Source: Pocillopora verrucosa
Lineage: Eukaryota; Cnidaria; Anthozoa; Scleractinia; Pocilloporidae
DNA: 64,000 nt
Assembly: GCF_036669915.1 (NCBI RefSeq)
Contig: NC_089324.1
Span: 857,344-921,343 of the forward strand
Reading direction: 5' to 3'
A model generated the notes under the pieces. The model was not told where the DNA came from, made no database searches, and worked only from the letters and a program-made list of their open reading frames with translations. This document shows, in pieces, positions 32,906 to 44,699 of the stretch (position 1 is the stretch's first letter; each line of letters opens with the position of its first letter). A program made the translations under genes and the position numbers.

Positions 32906-34790
32906 ATGACGACAAGGGTATGGCTTCACGGTGTCATCTTTTTGGACATTGTTTTTCTTGGTTATACTGGAAGGATTGTTTATAGGGACTATAACGAATT
33001 GGCCCTCGCTGTTTGAAGCACCAAACTCCAGAATAAAAGAAGCTCTCTATGTGAATTCACCTGAGGCGAGTGCAGCTTATATTTTTCAAAGAAGACGACC
33101 GAAAAACATCCTTCTCTTTGTAGCTATTCTGACGCACGCGTCCCGTAAAGCAAGACGGGACGCCATTCGAGATACGTGGTTTACTGAGTGTAAACTTAGA
33201 ACAGACGAGGTTTTTTGTGCGTTCTTTACTGACCAAGCGGGCTTGGAAACGAAACGAAAAATGCTATTTTACAAGAACATGAAGAAAACAACGACCTGAT
33301 TTTTCTTCAAGTCGAAGGTGAGTGGGTTGATTCGCTCATAAAAATTGTTTTTTTTTTATATATATTAATTTTCCAGCAATATAACTGGCGATAGGCTGAA
33401 CTTATAACTAGATTTTCTTCAAATTCCTTGTTGAAAGAAATGGATGTTTAAATTATCATAACTCTGAAAAGTACACTTTTGTGTATCTAATAATCCGGAT
33501 AATCACTGACTTTTTTTGACATTCGAATTCTGACACGACGAAGCTATTGTTTTACAGAAATAAGGTTAAAGAAGATTTGAATTTTAAGAAGTGCGCGAAA
33601 TCGAATTTTTGGAATTGCGCGAAAAATTGGTGCTCTATGCAAAATATGAAATATATTTTCTGGCTGCGCTCAAATTTCTACACACGGGCCCTTTTCGTAT
33701 GTCGCTGCTCTGTCAGCAAGGCCAATCTCTTACAAATGAATTAAGGAGGTAAGTTTCTAAAGAAACTGTTATGCTGTTGGGGTGTTACAAGATTATATGG
33801 TTTTATCATTGATAATTTAAATTGACTACTGTAGAGAGTTTCTGAAGCTGACGTTTTGAGCGTTAACTTTTCGTCAGAGCGAACTCTTTCAAAAGTTCTC
33901 CATAATATTTATAGTAATTTTTATATTTACGTGAAGATGGGTTTGGAAATTGAAACTTTTCGACTTCAGACTTCCTTTTTGATCACGAAGAAATCTTTTG
34001 AATCGAATGAGTGCTTTTCTGAAAATTTCAATACAGTAATTGATCACTTTTGTTGACAGATAATTTAGCTTTCACCGAAAGATTGCTTCAGACAATGGAA
34101 TGGGCATCAGAACGGCACAAGTTTGATTACTTTCTACGCATAGATGACGACCATTTCCTTTGCCTGGATCGACTTCTGTATGAATTAAATTTTCGTCCAA
34201 AGGAAGCACTGTACTGGGGATTTGTGCATTGTAAACCAAAAATAGTCCGCGTTGGACGAAGCTTGGCTTCTTCTCACGCACGACTTGATCGAAGAGATTC
34301 TTGAGAAGAGAAACAGTAGTCTTCTTTGCTCCCCCTACGGTGATCAGGCGGCAGCGTTATGTATGATGGAGAGCAAGAAGAATGTTACTTACTTCATGGA
34401 CAACCAAAGAATTGTACACAAAAGCGCAGGAAAAGATCAGAGGTTTTTACTCGATAAGGACATTTGCCAAAATATTTGAGTCTTCATGGATCGTACCCCA
34501 GATCTATGAGACAATTGTGGCTGTCTTCTTATGTCTTGCGCAAGGAAACTTCATTGTCTGGTTCATATAAAATCACTGAAATAGAACCGTTCGCAAAGTT
34601 GTGCCGCCATTCCCCTGTTTTTGACTATATGGGGTTCTTCCCTGAGTATAGGTTCGAGCCAAGCCCTGCTCGGGAAACCCGAAGTGGTCCATTTCTAAGA
34701 AACCCCATGTGGGCCGAGAAGAAGCTGGGGAAAGATACTCAAAGTATAAATAATGATAATGATATAGTTATTTTGTCGCGAATTCGTTGA
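32906..34790 (+). pseudogene. Beta-1,3-galactosyltransferase (GT31, B3GALT6-like), frameshifted
   Basis: Two exon blocks are recognisable, about 32906-33317 and 34060-34790, with good splice sites (GAAG|GTGAGT and TTGACAG|AT). The family features are present: a short basic tail and signal anchor, ILLFVAILTHASRKARRDAI ending RDTW, the acidic EENNDLIFLQVE block, the metal-binding DDD in DYFLRIDDDHFLCLDRLL, then LYWGF, DEAWLLLTHDLIEEIL and CSPYGDQAAAL. Active relatives are Golgi enzymes that add galactose in beta-1,3 linkage; B3GALT6 works on the proteoglycan linker. Four single-base breaks interrupt the frame, in runs T5 (about 32939-32943), A5 (33257-33261), GG (34254-34255) and A4 (34469-34472). 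The other six genes here, about 9 kb of coding sequence, show none, so decay is more likely than sequencing error. Confidence 0.75.
33838..33885. repeat. Repeat end, TCGAGCGTTAGCCCTTCGTCAG type
   Basis: GAAGCTGACGTTTTGAGCGT then TAACTTTTCGTCAGAGCG is a worn copy of a motif I recall as common in cnidarian repeats. A reverse-oriented relative is at 47535-47600. It lies in the intron of the GT31 copy. Confidence 0.45.
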
Positions 34791-37700
34791 AAATCCGTAG
34801 TGGACCGCAGAAGGGCGTGAAACAGAAGAGACGAATCTTAAAACCAAAACAAGAGAAAAATATCTTTTTTCTCGCATCGAGGAGGTTTTGGGTATCAGAC
34901 GATGGAACGAAATAGGGAGAATTTCACTTTATCAGTTAAAAAACTGCGGTAAAATTTTTGTATACTCTCATTATTGCTTTGCTCAACAAATTACTCGCGA
35001 CGGAAATTAAGAGATTTCTCGTATTAGTCACTCATTACGAAAAGGTCACAGTTTCACAGATTCTATTTAGTCATTCAAGCTGTTCTTGATATGTATACCA
35101 ATCATATTATCTTTGGTCTTCATCTTTTGAAACGCTCAAATGTCCGCATTTTTTTGAGTGTACAACATGATTTAGGTGCAAATTCCTTTCTCTCCGACCC
35201 AAAGGAAGTACTTCGAATGAAAATCAGACGCCTCAATTGCTCAATACCTCTGACGTTTACCGTGCGTGAACAAAATAAATTCCAATAAACGCCGACCTTT
35301 ATGAGTTTGTCAATCAAACATCTCTATGAGTGGGTTTAATCTGTATGCGGGCAGTTTATTATTCAATTACTTCCTATTTTCGTTGAGGGACCTTTATTTT
35401 ATTCTGTTTCCTATAGAAGTTTATTCAGTCAGATTGTTTACTTTATTGTTAGGTGTTGAGCGGGAATGATGAATTAGAACTCTACATGACTTTACTTACA
35501 ATGGACGAAACCGCGAAAATTCCGATGTGTTGTTGTCAACTTGTTGCGGTCATGCATCAAACCGCGAAAACTCGAACATTTAATGCTCTGCGCAGTAGAA
35601 TAAAAACGCCTTAAAATTTAATAAGTTTACTTTAAGAATCAAAGCTTTTTGAAAAGTGTGGATTAGCGCTTAAGTGTATCGGTCTTGGAAATAATTTTCT
35701 CTTCTCGGCTTGAAGCGCGGTCATAAAATTTCCCTTTGTGATGAAAATAGTAATAGTTTCAGCTTTTTAATTCATGTAGTAATCGCTCATTAAGATGAAG
35801 TTTTGTCAAAGGAAGCCAATAACAGAATCAATGACGGGAAAATAAAAAAGAGAAAAGAAAAAGTTACACGAATTATTCTCAAAGGCATTCAATTCCATGC
35901 TTTCAGAAGTTTTTCCCATTATAATCAGGCGGCCGCGTTGCAGTTCAATCTAATTTACATCTGTATCTGTGTGTTAATTGTGTTAGGCATTCTGCTAGTG
36001 GCCTATTCTAGAAAACAAAACAGCCCATAAATACACATACAATGTAGAATCTTTTGTTTGTTTAATGTTTCGTAAAAAATGGATGGTGGTCATACCTCAG
36101 CGAGCGAGGGTCGTGTCTGCTTTTGTGCTTAAAAACTCATTTACGTTTCCTGAGAACACATGCCAGCGTCTCAAACTTTCTGAATTTCAAGAATCTCGGG
36201 TTAGAAATCGAAAGTCTGGCGACAATATCATGTTTGGCTCTACTACAGAAATGACATAAAGTAGCCGATGTGTCGTGTTTAAATAAGCTTAATCAAGAAT
36301 TCTTGTATGTGATTACACCAGGCTTTTTACTCTGGGAGAGAAACGCGCGAGGCGTACGTTACATTTACCACGCAGGTAGGGATAATTTCTTAATATCTTA
36401 TATATCAATGAATGATTTGTTAATGCTTTGATTGGTAAAGAAAGATCATTTCCCGAGAAAATCTGCCACGAACCCTCACAGCACAAAGGTAATTGTGCCC
36501 GCTACCATGTAGCTCAAACTATGTTTACTCTATAAGAAGTACCTCTTAGCCTTGATGTTTTCCATTCGTTAGCAAGAAAGACGATGACATTTCTTAATCC
36601 GGAAAATGTTACTTACTAAATAACGCGTTAAAACTTCGGGAAAAACCACTTCTATACGGTCGATTCCTCCGCGCTTAAGACAAGTGCTGATCGTATCTGT
36701 GAGTGTTTGTTGAATTCCACTGGTTCCCGAGTCAATATAAATCCACGATTAAGCGCATATCAGGAGAGATAGACGTAAATGGTATGTTGTGGTCTCATGT
36801 AGTCTTACTTTGAACTGACCCATTATCACAAATGTTCATACATTTACGTCCGAGCTGCTTAAAGCTTATTTTGAACTTACAAAAGGAAACAAAAGCATTG
36901 ATAGTTTATCAGTAAAAGAAGCGCCAAACTGTTCCTCTTTCTTATTGATCAGTGGTCTTTAAAACAGCATTTCATATTGTTATGCTTAATATTCAATATT
37001 CACGTGGCTGTGTAATGAAACATAACTGTTATAGCCCACATTTTGTATTCCTTTTAATGAAGGTTTCTTGCATTTATTCGAGATTCAAGCAATTTGTGAG
37101 AACTAGGAGTAAGGCGGGTTCAAAGTGTCATCTGTTTGAGTGCTCGTTACGACACCTGAGGCGATTTCTGTAGTGTCATATCTACGCCAAAGAATGCTAA
37201 TCGATGGCTAATTGCTCTTTTGGACCCAAATGCAATGAAATTAATCACCGGTGACGGCTGTGTTGACAAAGAAGTCTGCAAGTGTTGTTAAAAGTAGCGG
37301 AACGCCAGCAGCAATATTGCTGTAGTTAATTTGTGATGCGACCTTCATGTAGAACGGGCCAGTGGTTTTGGACAGCGTCGTTTGGAGTTTCTCTTGAATT
37401 GTGACAAATTGCTACATTGTTAGTGCTCTTTAATTATTTTCATTTGAAATTTACGAACGTACTTGTGACAAGTAGAAACATTGGAAACAAACAAAAGAAA
37501 GGCGTGTTATTAAGCTCTTATGTAAACTACTTGAAGATATTGTGGTAAAAAATTGTTTCTATGGTTTCGTGTTGCTGTTACGAATAAACACTTGAGGACG
37601 GAAAAATAACTTCCAACTCCAACTTCTTGTTTTTCTTCCGGCTTGTTTATTGTTGAAACGAATATATCGTGGGATTAAAAACAATTCGATCGATCTCTTG

Positions 37701-39975
37701 TCTTATACGATTATACACAAAGAAAAAAAGAAACGAGATAACATCAATAATACGGAAGACTTTATTTAGGAAACGCTTATAGGTCCGCAAAGCGTACGCA
37801 AAACCTCTTGTCGCGACCACGACAGGGAACTTCACGGATTAATCAAATTATATCAAACACGATTTCGTGACCTCTCCTCCTGCTTGTTGACGTCACATGG
37901 CATAAGGCGTATACACAGCTGGATTTTTTTTAAGTTTGATATTTTATCCATATTTGCTTTTTCACGCTTTGCCAAGGGTGAGATGCGATGGTGGATGAAA
38001 ATACCCTACTGGGTGAGTTTTGACTCTTTTTCCGTGACGTAGAGGTCGTGAAATATTTGATTTCTAAGGCAACATCTGTCGTGTTTAATTACGAGAGATA
38101 AGGCTGGTGTAATGATGTAATTTTGCCCCGGCTGCATTATCAGATATACGCTATAGCATCACCCGCCCGCGTAAGTTTCATTTAAATCACGCTTTTATTG
38201 AGGCGTAGAATATAATTACCTTAAATTAGAAAATCCTAAAATCGGTGGTTAACTATGGCGATCGCAGGTCAAAAAGGAGAGACCAGCCCAAAAAGAGAAC
38301 AAACAGGGTCTGGAATAGAGGGAATGGAATCGGTTTGAAAGTTCCACGTGAAATCTCATGAAAAATATCTATCTGTAAAATTAAGTGAATTATTATGCTT
38401 TTTTATTTCTATCGATTTTTGTTCATTCAATAGTTTTATGGTAAGGTTGTCTGTAATTAATGTCCGTAGAGTATCTGCAGGTCGGGGTCGGCCGATTGTC
38501 TTTCAGATCAAGTTTCTCTCATTTCGTAACACCGTTATCATTCTGGTTCTTTGGTCTGTTCAATTAAAGAAGGGAGTGAAAATAGTGATTCATTGATACT
38601 TTCAGACAAGACTTTTTTTTTTAACATTAATCAGGTTCTTCAAAGAGGCAGCTAACGGTACTTATATGTCTCGTTATTCTGATACGTTTTAGCTCAATTA
38701 GAATTGGGTACCTCAAAATATCTCAAGAATATCCTTCAAGGGCTTTATGATGATATTGCTACTTATGGTTATGATGACAATGATAATAATAATAACGATA
38801 TTAGTAATAATAACAATAATAATTACGATAGTTACAACTAGGGTTTCGCATAAACAATGGATGATTTCAAAGTCTGTAGATTGTTCTTTCAGATTAAGGA
38901 ATCTTTAAAGAGTTCGGGCGGAAGATTTTTCGCAGTTTGCCCGGAAGCAGTACGGCCTTAATCTCCTCAAATATTTCTTGGTCATGTCTTGTTAGTAGTT
39001 GGTCACACACTCTATTCAAAATGGTGCAAAATGATGTAGACCCCACACGCGCGATGGAAAAGTCGTCCATATCGCGATTGGTTCCTCTCGCGTGTGATTC
39101 TTAGATTATCGTCAGGCAGTTTTTAAATTTTTGTTATGCGGTTTTTTTTTGAACACTTTTTTCCTGATTTGAAGCCTTGGTTGTCCCTGTTTCGTAATTT
39201 TTTTTTCCAATAAACTCTTGTGTCCAAAATTTCCTACATTTAGATTCATTACTGAGTTGACAAAAGGGTCATACTTTGACGTGGTGTTTTGCCTAAAATT
39301 AATACGTGACGGCGAAATTTCAAACGGAAGGCAAGGTGAAATGTTCCCTTTTGAAATCATGAACTGAAATACCGCTCAAAGTAAGTGAAGAGTAAAATAA
39401 TCTTCTACAATGTGTGCATGAACCTGGGGTCAGGATCCGTTCTTTGCTACCTCTAGTGCTGACCCCCTTTAAGGTCTAAGGCGAGTTGGTGATTCGATGA
39501 AGAAAACTCATCGACTTTAAACATTCAGGAGGTGGGGACGAAGCAAAAATCAGCGGGGCTCCAACCGATTACAGTGCACTTGCTACTATTATTTGTTGAT
39601 TGATATAAAAGAGGGGTTTCAAAGAAAGTTTCACGTTTGGAGTCCTCTTTGACGATATTCCTTTGCCTCCTGACAATGATCCTATTCTTACCATATAAGC
39701 GCATCAACATGAAAAAGTAACTTAAAAAACTCATCTCGCTGCGTCAATCAAAGCAAATTAAGCATTTAAAGGTAGGTAATATACGGATAGGACTTAATCT
39801 TACTGCCAGTCGTTGAAAAGTTGGTCGATCTAAAATAGCAGTGTATAGTCTTTTCGCTCCTCGTTAACTAAAATGTAGAACAACCTTTAACTGTGCGCAT
39901 TTAAGTCAAGGTGTGTTGGGTCGGTCCAAGTTAGTGATTAACGAAACAAAGACTTTTCAGAGGTTTTCCGTATAG
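34791..39975. other. 5.2-kb spacer without a recognised gene
   Basis: AT-rich sequence with many stops in all frames. Short open frames near 35803-36030 and 36065-36259 lack homology I know and lack splice context. A TAA/GAT microsatellite lies at 38766-38836. The 3' UTR of the GT31 copy and upstream parts of the 40-kb gene may lie here. Confidence 0.5.
38766..38836. repeat. AT-rich microsatellite (GATAATAATAAC type)
   Basis: Imperfect trinucleotide run of AAT/GAT/AAC units in the spacer before the acidic-protein gene. Confidence 0.85.
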
Positions 39976-40087
39976 TGATCTCTATTCCCCATACAAGCGT
40001 ACATATTTTGCCATTTTTTGGCGGCGCAGAACAAAGGACACGCCGAACAGGTTGTCCTGTGGAATGTTGGCAAAGTAAACTAAACAG

Positions 40088-40252
40088 TGTCATATGGCCA
40101 ACGTGTCGGAAAACCGCTGCGGGTCACTATCATCACACTGGCCGACCGAGCATCTGTGGAAAAATTGTTACTATTTTCTAAGGAACTAGCTGACGCAAAT
40201 ATCTTAGACTGGCCTGAGGTGGGCATGGAACATATATACAAATGCGCGACTG
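40088..40252 (+). CDS. Possible upstream exon of the acidic Cys/His protein
   Basis: This 165-nt stretch is open, has an acceptor-like AAACAG before it and a donor-like CTG|GTGCAAG after it, and both edges are phase 1. Joining it to an acceptor at 40367-40368 (TATTACAG) reads straight into the frame of the next gene. It encodes GKPLRVTIITLADRASVEKL and on to MEHIYKCAT. The frame upstream (39979-40080) is also open but ends in TAA at 40081-40083. I do not recognise the sequence. It may instead be spurious. Confidence 0.35.
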
Positions 40253-40352
40253 GTGCAAGATGTCTCAGTTTATTCTTTGAGGGAAACAAGAGCAACGTGC
40301 AGCGCACTCAGGAAAGAAAGATTAATTTACAGAATCATTTATAATTGCTACA

Positions 40353-41552
40353 ATGTTTATTATTACAGGAAAAATCGAGATTTTGAGTCTACTTCCAGCT
40401 CGTCGACGCAAAATCAAGATGGAGACCGACAACGCAGAAGAACTGAGTTATGTCAACAACGACGAAAGCTCATCGTTTTACAGCGAAAACGATGAGCAAT
40501 ATTCAGACGATGATTTTGGATCCGAATGCAGTTGTTCCACGTGTAGCACATGTTCCACATGTGAACTATGCGAGGAGGAGCTAGCGGAGGAGGAGTTTGG
40601 GGACAGTTCTGACGAGGAAATGAGACACAATGTTCCCAGATGTGAACCTAATCTTCAATTTTGTAACAGCGACAGTGATAATACGGAAAAACAAATCCAT
40701 GCGCTGAACAACGAGTTACAACGAACAACCAAAAACGGTTACAAGACCGATGAACAATATATCATCGAGAAGGTTGCGAATGTTGTGGTCTTGAAAGCGG
40801 ACGCATCTCAGTTTCAAAATGGAGGTTATATCACTGGGAAAGGTAAAACTCAGGAACTTCTTCTTGGAGGGAAACAGAGGAAGAAGAGAGTCACGTTTTT
40901 TGATTCCTCGTCATCATCGGATGTACAAGCCGAAGCCTTTTCTATCTCTAGTCTCTCTGACAGCAGTACAAGTGGTTGTTGCGCAGATTTTAACCAACAT
41001 CTCCAAAATGGCGATAACTTTGATCACAAAACAATTTCAAGCGATCCAGTAAAGGAACATAGTAATGACCTCTCCGAAGGCGATTTGGACAGAGAATACC
41101 ATCGTTTAAAAAGTGTTTTAAAAACGATCGATCCCTCAAAACTTCTTGGTGTCCTAAAACACAGCTTGAAAACTAAAGACTTGGAAACCATCAACGCCTT
41201 GGGAACTTTACTTCCCAAGAACAAGTTTACCGCTGACACTGTTCACTGTGTTCGCTGTCACAAAGAGTATGACCCTCACTTTGGCAGAAAAAGATGCACT
41301 CTCTACCACCCTGAGAAAGACGTTTGGAAAATTTCTCAAAATTCTCAAGGAGCTACCTTCAAGTGCGGCCTGTGTTCGAGTCTATTCACTTTGCAAGGAG
41401 CCTGTGACTATAAGCCAGGCACTGCGAGTGAAAAGAACTGTGGGATATGCTTTGAAGGTGTCCATACACCTGACCCTAATGAAGTTAGTTACCAGCCCTC
41501 TGGCGCAGCACAGTGTTGTGAAGACAAAGGTTGTATCGAATTTTACGTTTAG
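40353..41552 (+). CDS. Acidic Ser-rich protein with CxxC tract and C-terminal Cys/His domain
   Basis: A single open frame of 399 codons. The ATG at 40353 may be intronic, because TATTACAG at 40361-40368 looks like a splice acceptor. The ATG at 40419 (residue 23, AAGATGG context) is the safer start and gives 377 residues. Residues 59-73 form a CxCxxCxxCxxCxxC tract inside a very acidic region. A polyserine stretch follows KKRVTFFD near residue 180. Residues 297-399 form a compact Cys/His domain: CxxCH (299-303), CxxxH (315-319), CxxC (338-341), C351, CxxC (363-366), H371, CC (388-389), C394, ending IEFYV. The spacing suggests two or three structural zinc sites. I cannot name the family. No signal peptide or membrane segment is evident if translation starts at 40419, so a nuclear or cytosolic location is guessed. 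Confidence 0.8.
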   Translation: MFIITGKIEILSLLPARRRKIKMETDNAEELSYVNNDESSSFYSENDEQYSDDDFGSECSCSTCSTCSTCELCEEELAEEEFGDSSDEEMRHNVPRCEPNLQFCNSDSDNTEKQIHALNNELQRTTKNGYKTDEQYIIEKVANVVVLKADASQFQNGGYITGKGKTQELLLGGKQRKKRVTFFDSSSSSDVQAEAFSISSLSDSSTSGCCADFNQHLQNGDNFDHKTISSDPVKEHSNDLSEGDLDREYHRLKSVLKTIDPSKLLGVLKHSLKTKDLETINALGTLLPKNKFTADTVHCVRCHKEYDPHFGRKRCTLYHPEKDVWKISQNSQGATFKCGLCSSLFTLQGACDYKPGTASEKNCGICFEGVHTPDPNEVSYQPSGAAQCCEDKGCIEFYV

Positions 41553-42229
41553 TGGAGTGCACAGTAACGATGCAAAACTTTTTTTGTGTCATATCATTAA
41601 GAATCCCACGAGTCGTTTTTCAATTTTCGGTATATCAAGAAAATGCAGGATAAAGGAAGGATACTTCATAGTATATAATAACACAGCGTTGCATAATTAG
41701 TTTACAGCCTGTCCTATATCAACACAATCAATTCAGAGTGTAACACCGTCAAATATACAACACCCTCTTTGTATCCTGATTGGCGGATTTTTTTCACAGC
41801 ATAATATAAAATACTTATTTAGATTTTGGCTTTACAGTAGTACCACTAACTATGGAAATGCCTCATTTTGACATACTGCTGAATTTCACGGTTGCTGGCA
41901 ACAGTTATGGGGTTGTGATATCTCTTTACCTTTTTGTTTTGTTTTCTGTCAAAGATATCTTCCAGGCGAGAGCAGTTTTACAATACCCGCTGTAATTAGG
42001 TGGCAAAGACTGAAGTTATAACACCTGAAAAATCAGAGATTGTGTCAGGCTTTCAGTCAAAGAAAACAAGCAATAGAGTGGGCGCACGAAAAATGGCTGG
42101 CAGATGGACACGGCAGCTGCGGTTGTCAAGAATGAAAACCAAATCTTTCGCGCTCCCACTCTTTTGTGCGTCTTTTTTGACGGAGAACCTGGAACAGGCT
42201 AGAGCAACCTTTCGTCTGGTTCAGCTGAT

Positions 42230-42420
42230 GGCTTCAGCTGAGCCTGCGAACAGGCTCTCAATTGGTCGGCGACACTAGCGGCGAGGTCCACTTGTTTCGA
42301 GCTCGCTGGCGGTGTAAGCAGGAGTCCGCGAGTATTGTGGTTCAAAAATAAGAACCAGACTTCTCGAAGAGCTCTTGCACGCCCACCTTGCTCGCCGACT
42401 CTCGTTTGAGAGTAAAAATG
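42230..42420. repeat. Interspersed repeat shared with 10440-10640
   Basis: GCCTGCGAACAGGCTCTCAA followed by TTGGTCGGCGAC and GCGGCGAGGTCC. The GAGCCTGCGAACAGGCTC core is itself a near-palindrome. Confidence 0.5.
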
Positions 42421-43189
42421 GGGTAAACCGTTAGCCGTAAACCGGCAAAAGAATTTAGTGGTCAGGCGAAAAAAAGGTACAAATTTTAACCTTTAGTCGT
42501 AAAAAAAAATAACTGTAAAAATTTTCTTTTGATCGCAACAGAAATGCATCAACCGTTTGACCGTTAGCCGTAAAAGAAATCATCCCATTGAGACCCTGTC
42601 ATTTCTGTATGTTGTGAAAAGCGAGTGTAACATCGGAAGAACTTTAGAAACATCAATTATAATGAAAATTATAGTTATGACTAAAACAAATACTTGATGC
42701 TTGTAACAAATTGTGACAGTCATTATTAAAACCAAGAGTTTTTGTTTCCATCGCCATAGCTTTGTTTGTGTACAGACCACTTCAGAGTTATGACAAGCGA
42801 AGAAAGGCCACTCAAACCTCATATCGAGAGGCTATTTAAAGCAAATATTTTCCCGCGACCACGCTACTCCCACGCATTAAAGATTCACCAGTACAGAGCG
42901 AATATTTATTGTGATTTCAGGGAACTAGCGATGTTCAGATTGTTTATATGTTCGCACCTTTTCGAATCATCAAGACTACGTGAAATGCATGCACGAGTAG
43001 TTAGTACGTTTCTTTTTTCATGATATACTTACCAACAGTTCTTACCGACGTTTCTTTAACTTGTTCGTCCTCCGGCGGTACAACCAACTCGAGACACTTT
43101 CCAACGGTTTGAAAGCAAAGCAATTGTGACATACTGATCTAGATTTATTTGTTCGAAATATCTTTGAATTATCACTTTTTTCAATTAAT

Positions 43190-43580
43190 CTTTAAAAGCT
43201 TTAATTTCAAGGGTGTGAAGGGCGGAAATCCGTGCTTTACATTACTTTTAGAATTAGGCTACATACCATTGGTCTGCAGGACAGGACTTCAGTTCAAATT
43301 AAAGAATTGAAGATATTTAAGAATTAACGTTTTTTTAAAATTCATTCAGGGTTGAGAAGGGCGGAAATCCGTGCTCTACTTTACTCATAGAAATAAGGCT
43401 TAATAACATTTCTCTGCAGGAGCGGACTTCAGTTCAAATTCAAGATATTTGAGAATTAGCATCTTTAGCTTTAATTTCAAGGTTGTGAAGGGCGGAAATC
43501 CATACCTTGCTCATAGAGATAAGGCTAAGTTATTATTTCTCTGCATGAGTCGACTCCAGTTCGAATTGAAGGTACTAGAA
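43190..43580. repeat. Tandem triplication, about 131-139-bp unit
   Basis: Three units, each with GAAGGGCGGAAATCC (starting near 43218, 43357 and 43488), then TCATAGA-ATAAGGCT, TTTCTCTGCA and GACTTCAGTTC-AAATT. Units differ by many substitutions and small indels, so the triplication is old. Confidence 0.85.
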
Positions 43581-44699
43581 CAAAATCTCATTACATTTAA
43601 TGTGATAACCGTCATGCTTCCAAGCAAGCTACTTCAAAATTAAAAAAAGCACAGGTATTCCTCATCAATCTTCGTTGATCTGTTTTTCTGTGCCATATAT
43701 ACCTTGAACTAAAGAGATAATCCTCGCAGGCGAGCTGCAATCCAAGCAAAAAAGAAGCCCGAAAAAACATCAGGCTCAATAAGAGTCCAACCCATGCCTC
43801 TCGGACACAAGTTGAACACTACGACTAATTGAGTTATGAACCACACGTTTGGAGAGAGGCAAATTTTAGAAGGTTTTTTTTTCCCGTGGAGTGATCTGAT
43901 CACAATTCTTACTGAAATAAAGTTCATTTGACCAGCGCATTTGACCTCAGGTCGAATGACATTTATTTAATTAAAAATTATGCTAAATACCTTGGATATA
44001 CAATGCAGTAAAGGTATCAGAATGGTTTTCTCAGCAGGAACTCATTTTCCTATACCCGGATCTTCGATAACGCACTCCAAAGATGAAATCCGGATTTCCA
44101 CCGCAACAAAGTGAATTGCGATGTGCCCGTAACAAGATTTACCTCGAAAATCGATCCGTAAGAATAGAAGCTTTAGTTAAAATGCAAACCACGTCACAAG
44201 GAGTGGAATTTCTAAATTTATTAATTACAAACTATATGTAGAAAATCTCTTTCGTTTTTCTAAATTTCAAGTAACAATTTTTCTCTCCCTCTCTCCCCTT
44301 CGTAATCTTTTGGTATTCACGCGCGGCGCGCGTGATTTCACAAATTAGCCAATCTTGTCAAGGAACTTTAACCTTGACATTGGAAAACTGACGTGGACAC
44401 TTTTCGCGTACTTCTAGTTTAGTTTTCGCGGAGTTTTAGTCAGTTGCTTTTGAGCTTTCGTCAGCGTAAATTTGTTACCCCTTTATTTGGAATTTAAAGA
44501 AGTTTCGGAGTTTTTAATTTTAGCCAAATGTTGTGGTTCATTTGATAAGTTTAATATATATTTTCTACGGAGTTTGGACTCTAGTCTCTTTTTTCGTAAA
44601 TGGATTTTTTACACTATACGTCACAGAGGCTACATCCCTTTTTTTAGGTCATAGGGGTGGAGAGGGGGATGGGGAGGGGGGTTGGGGGATGTGGGTTGT

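Noticed and set aside
35803..36030. Small membrane protein (hydrophobic segment near the C-terminus)
   Set aside because: It starts with TTG, has no signal or splice evidence, and sits in AT-rich spacer where such frames arise by chance.
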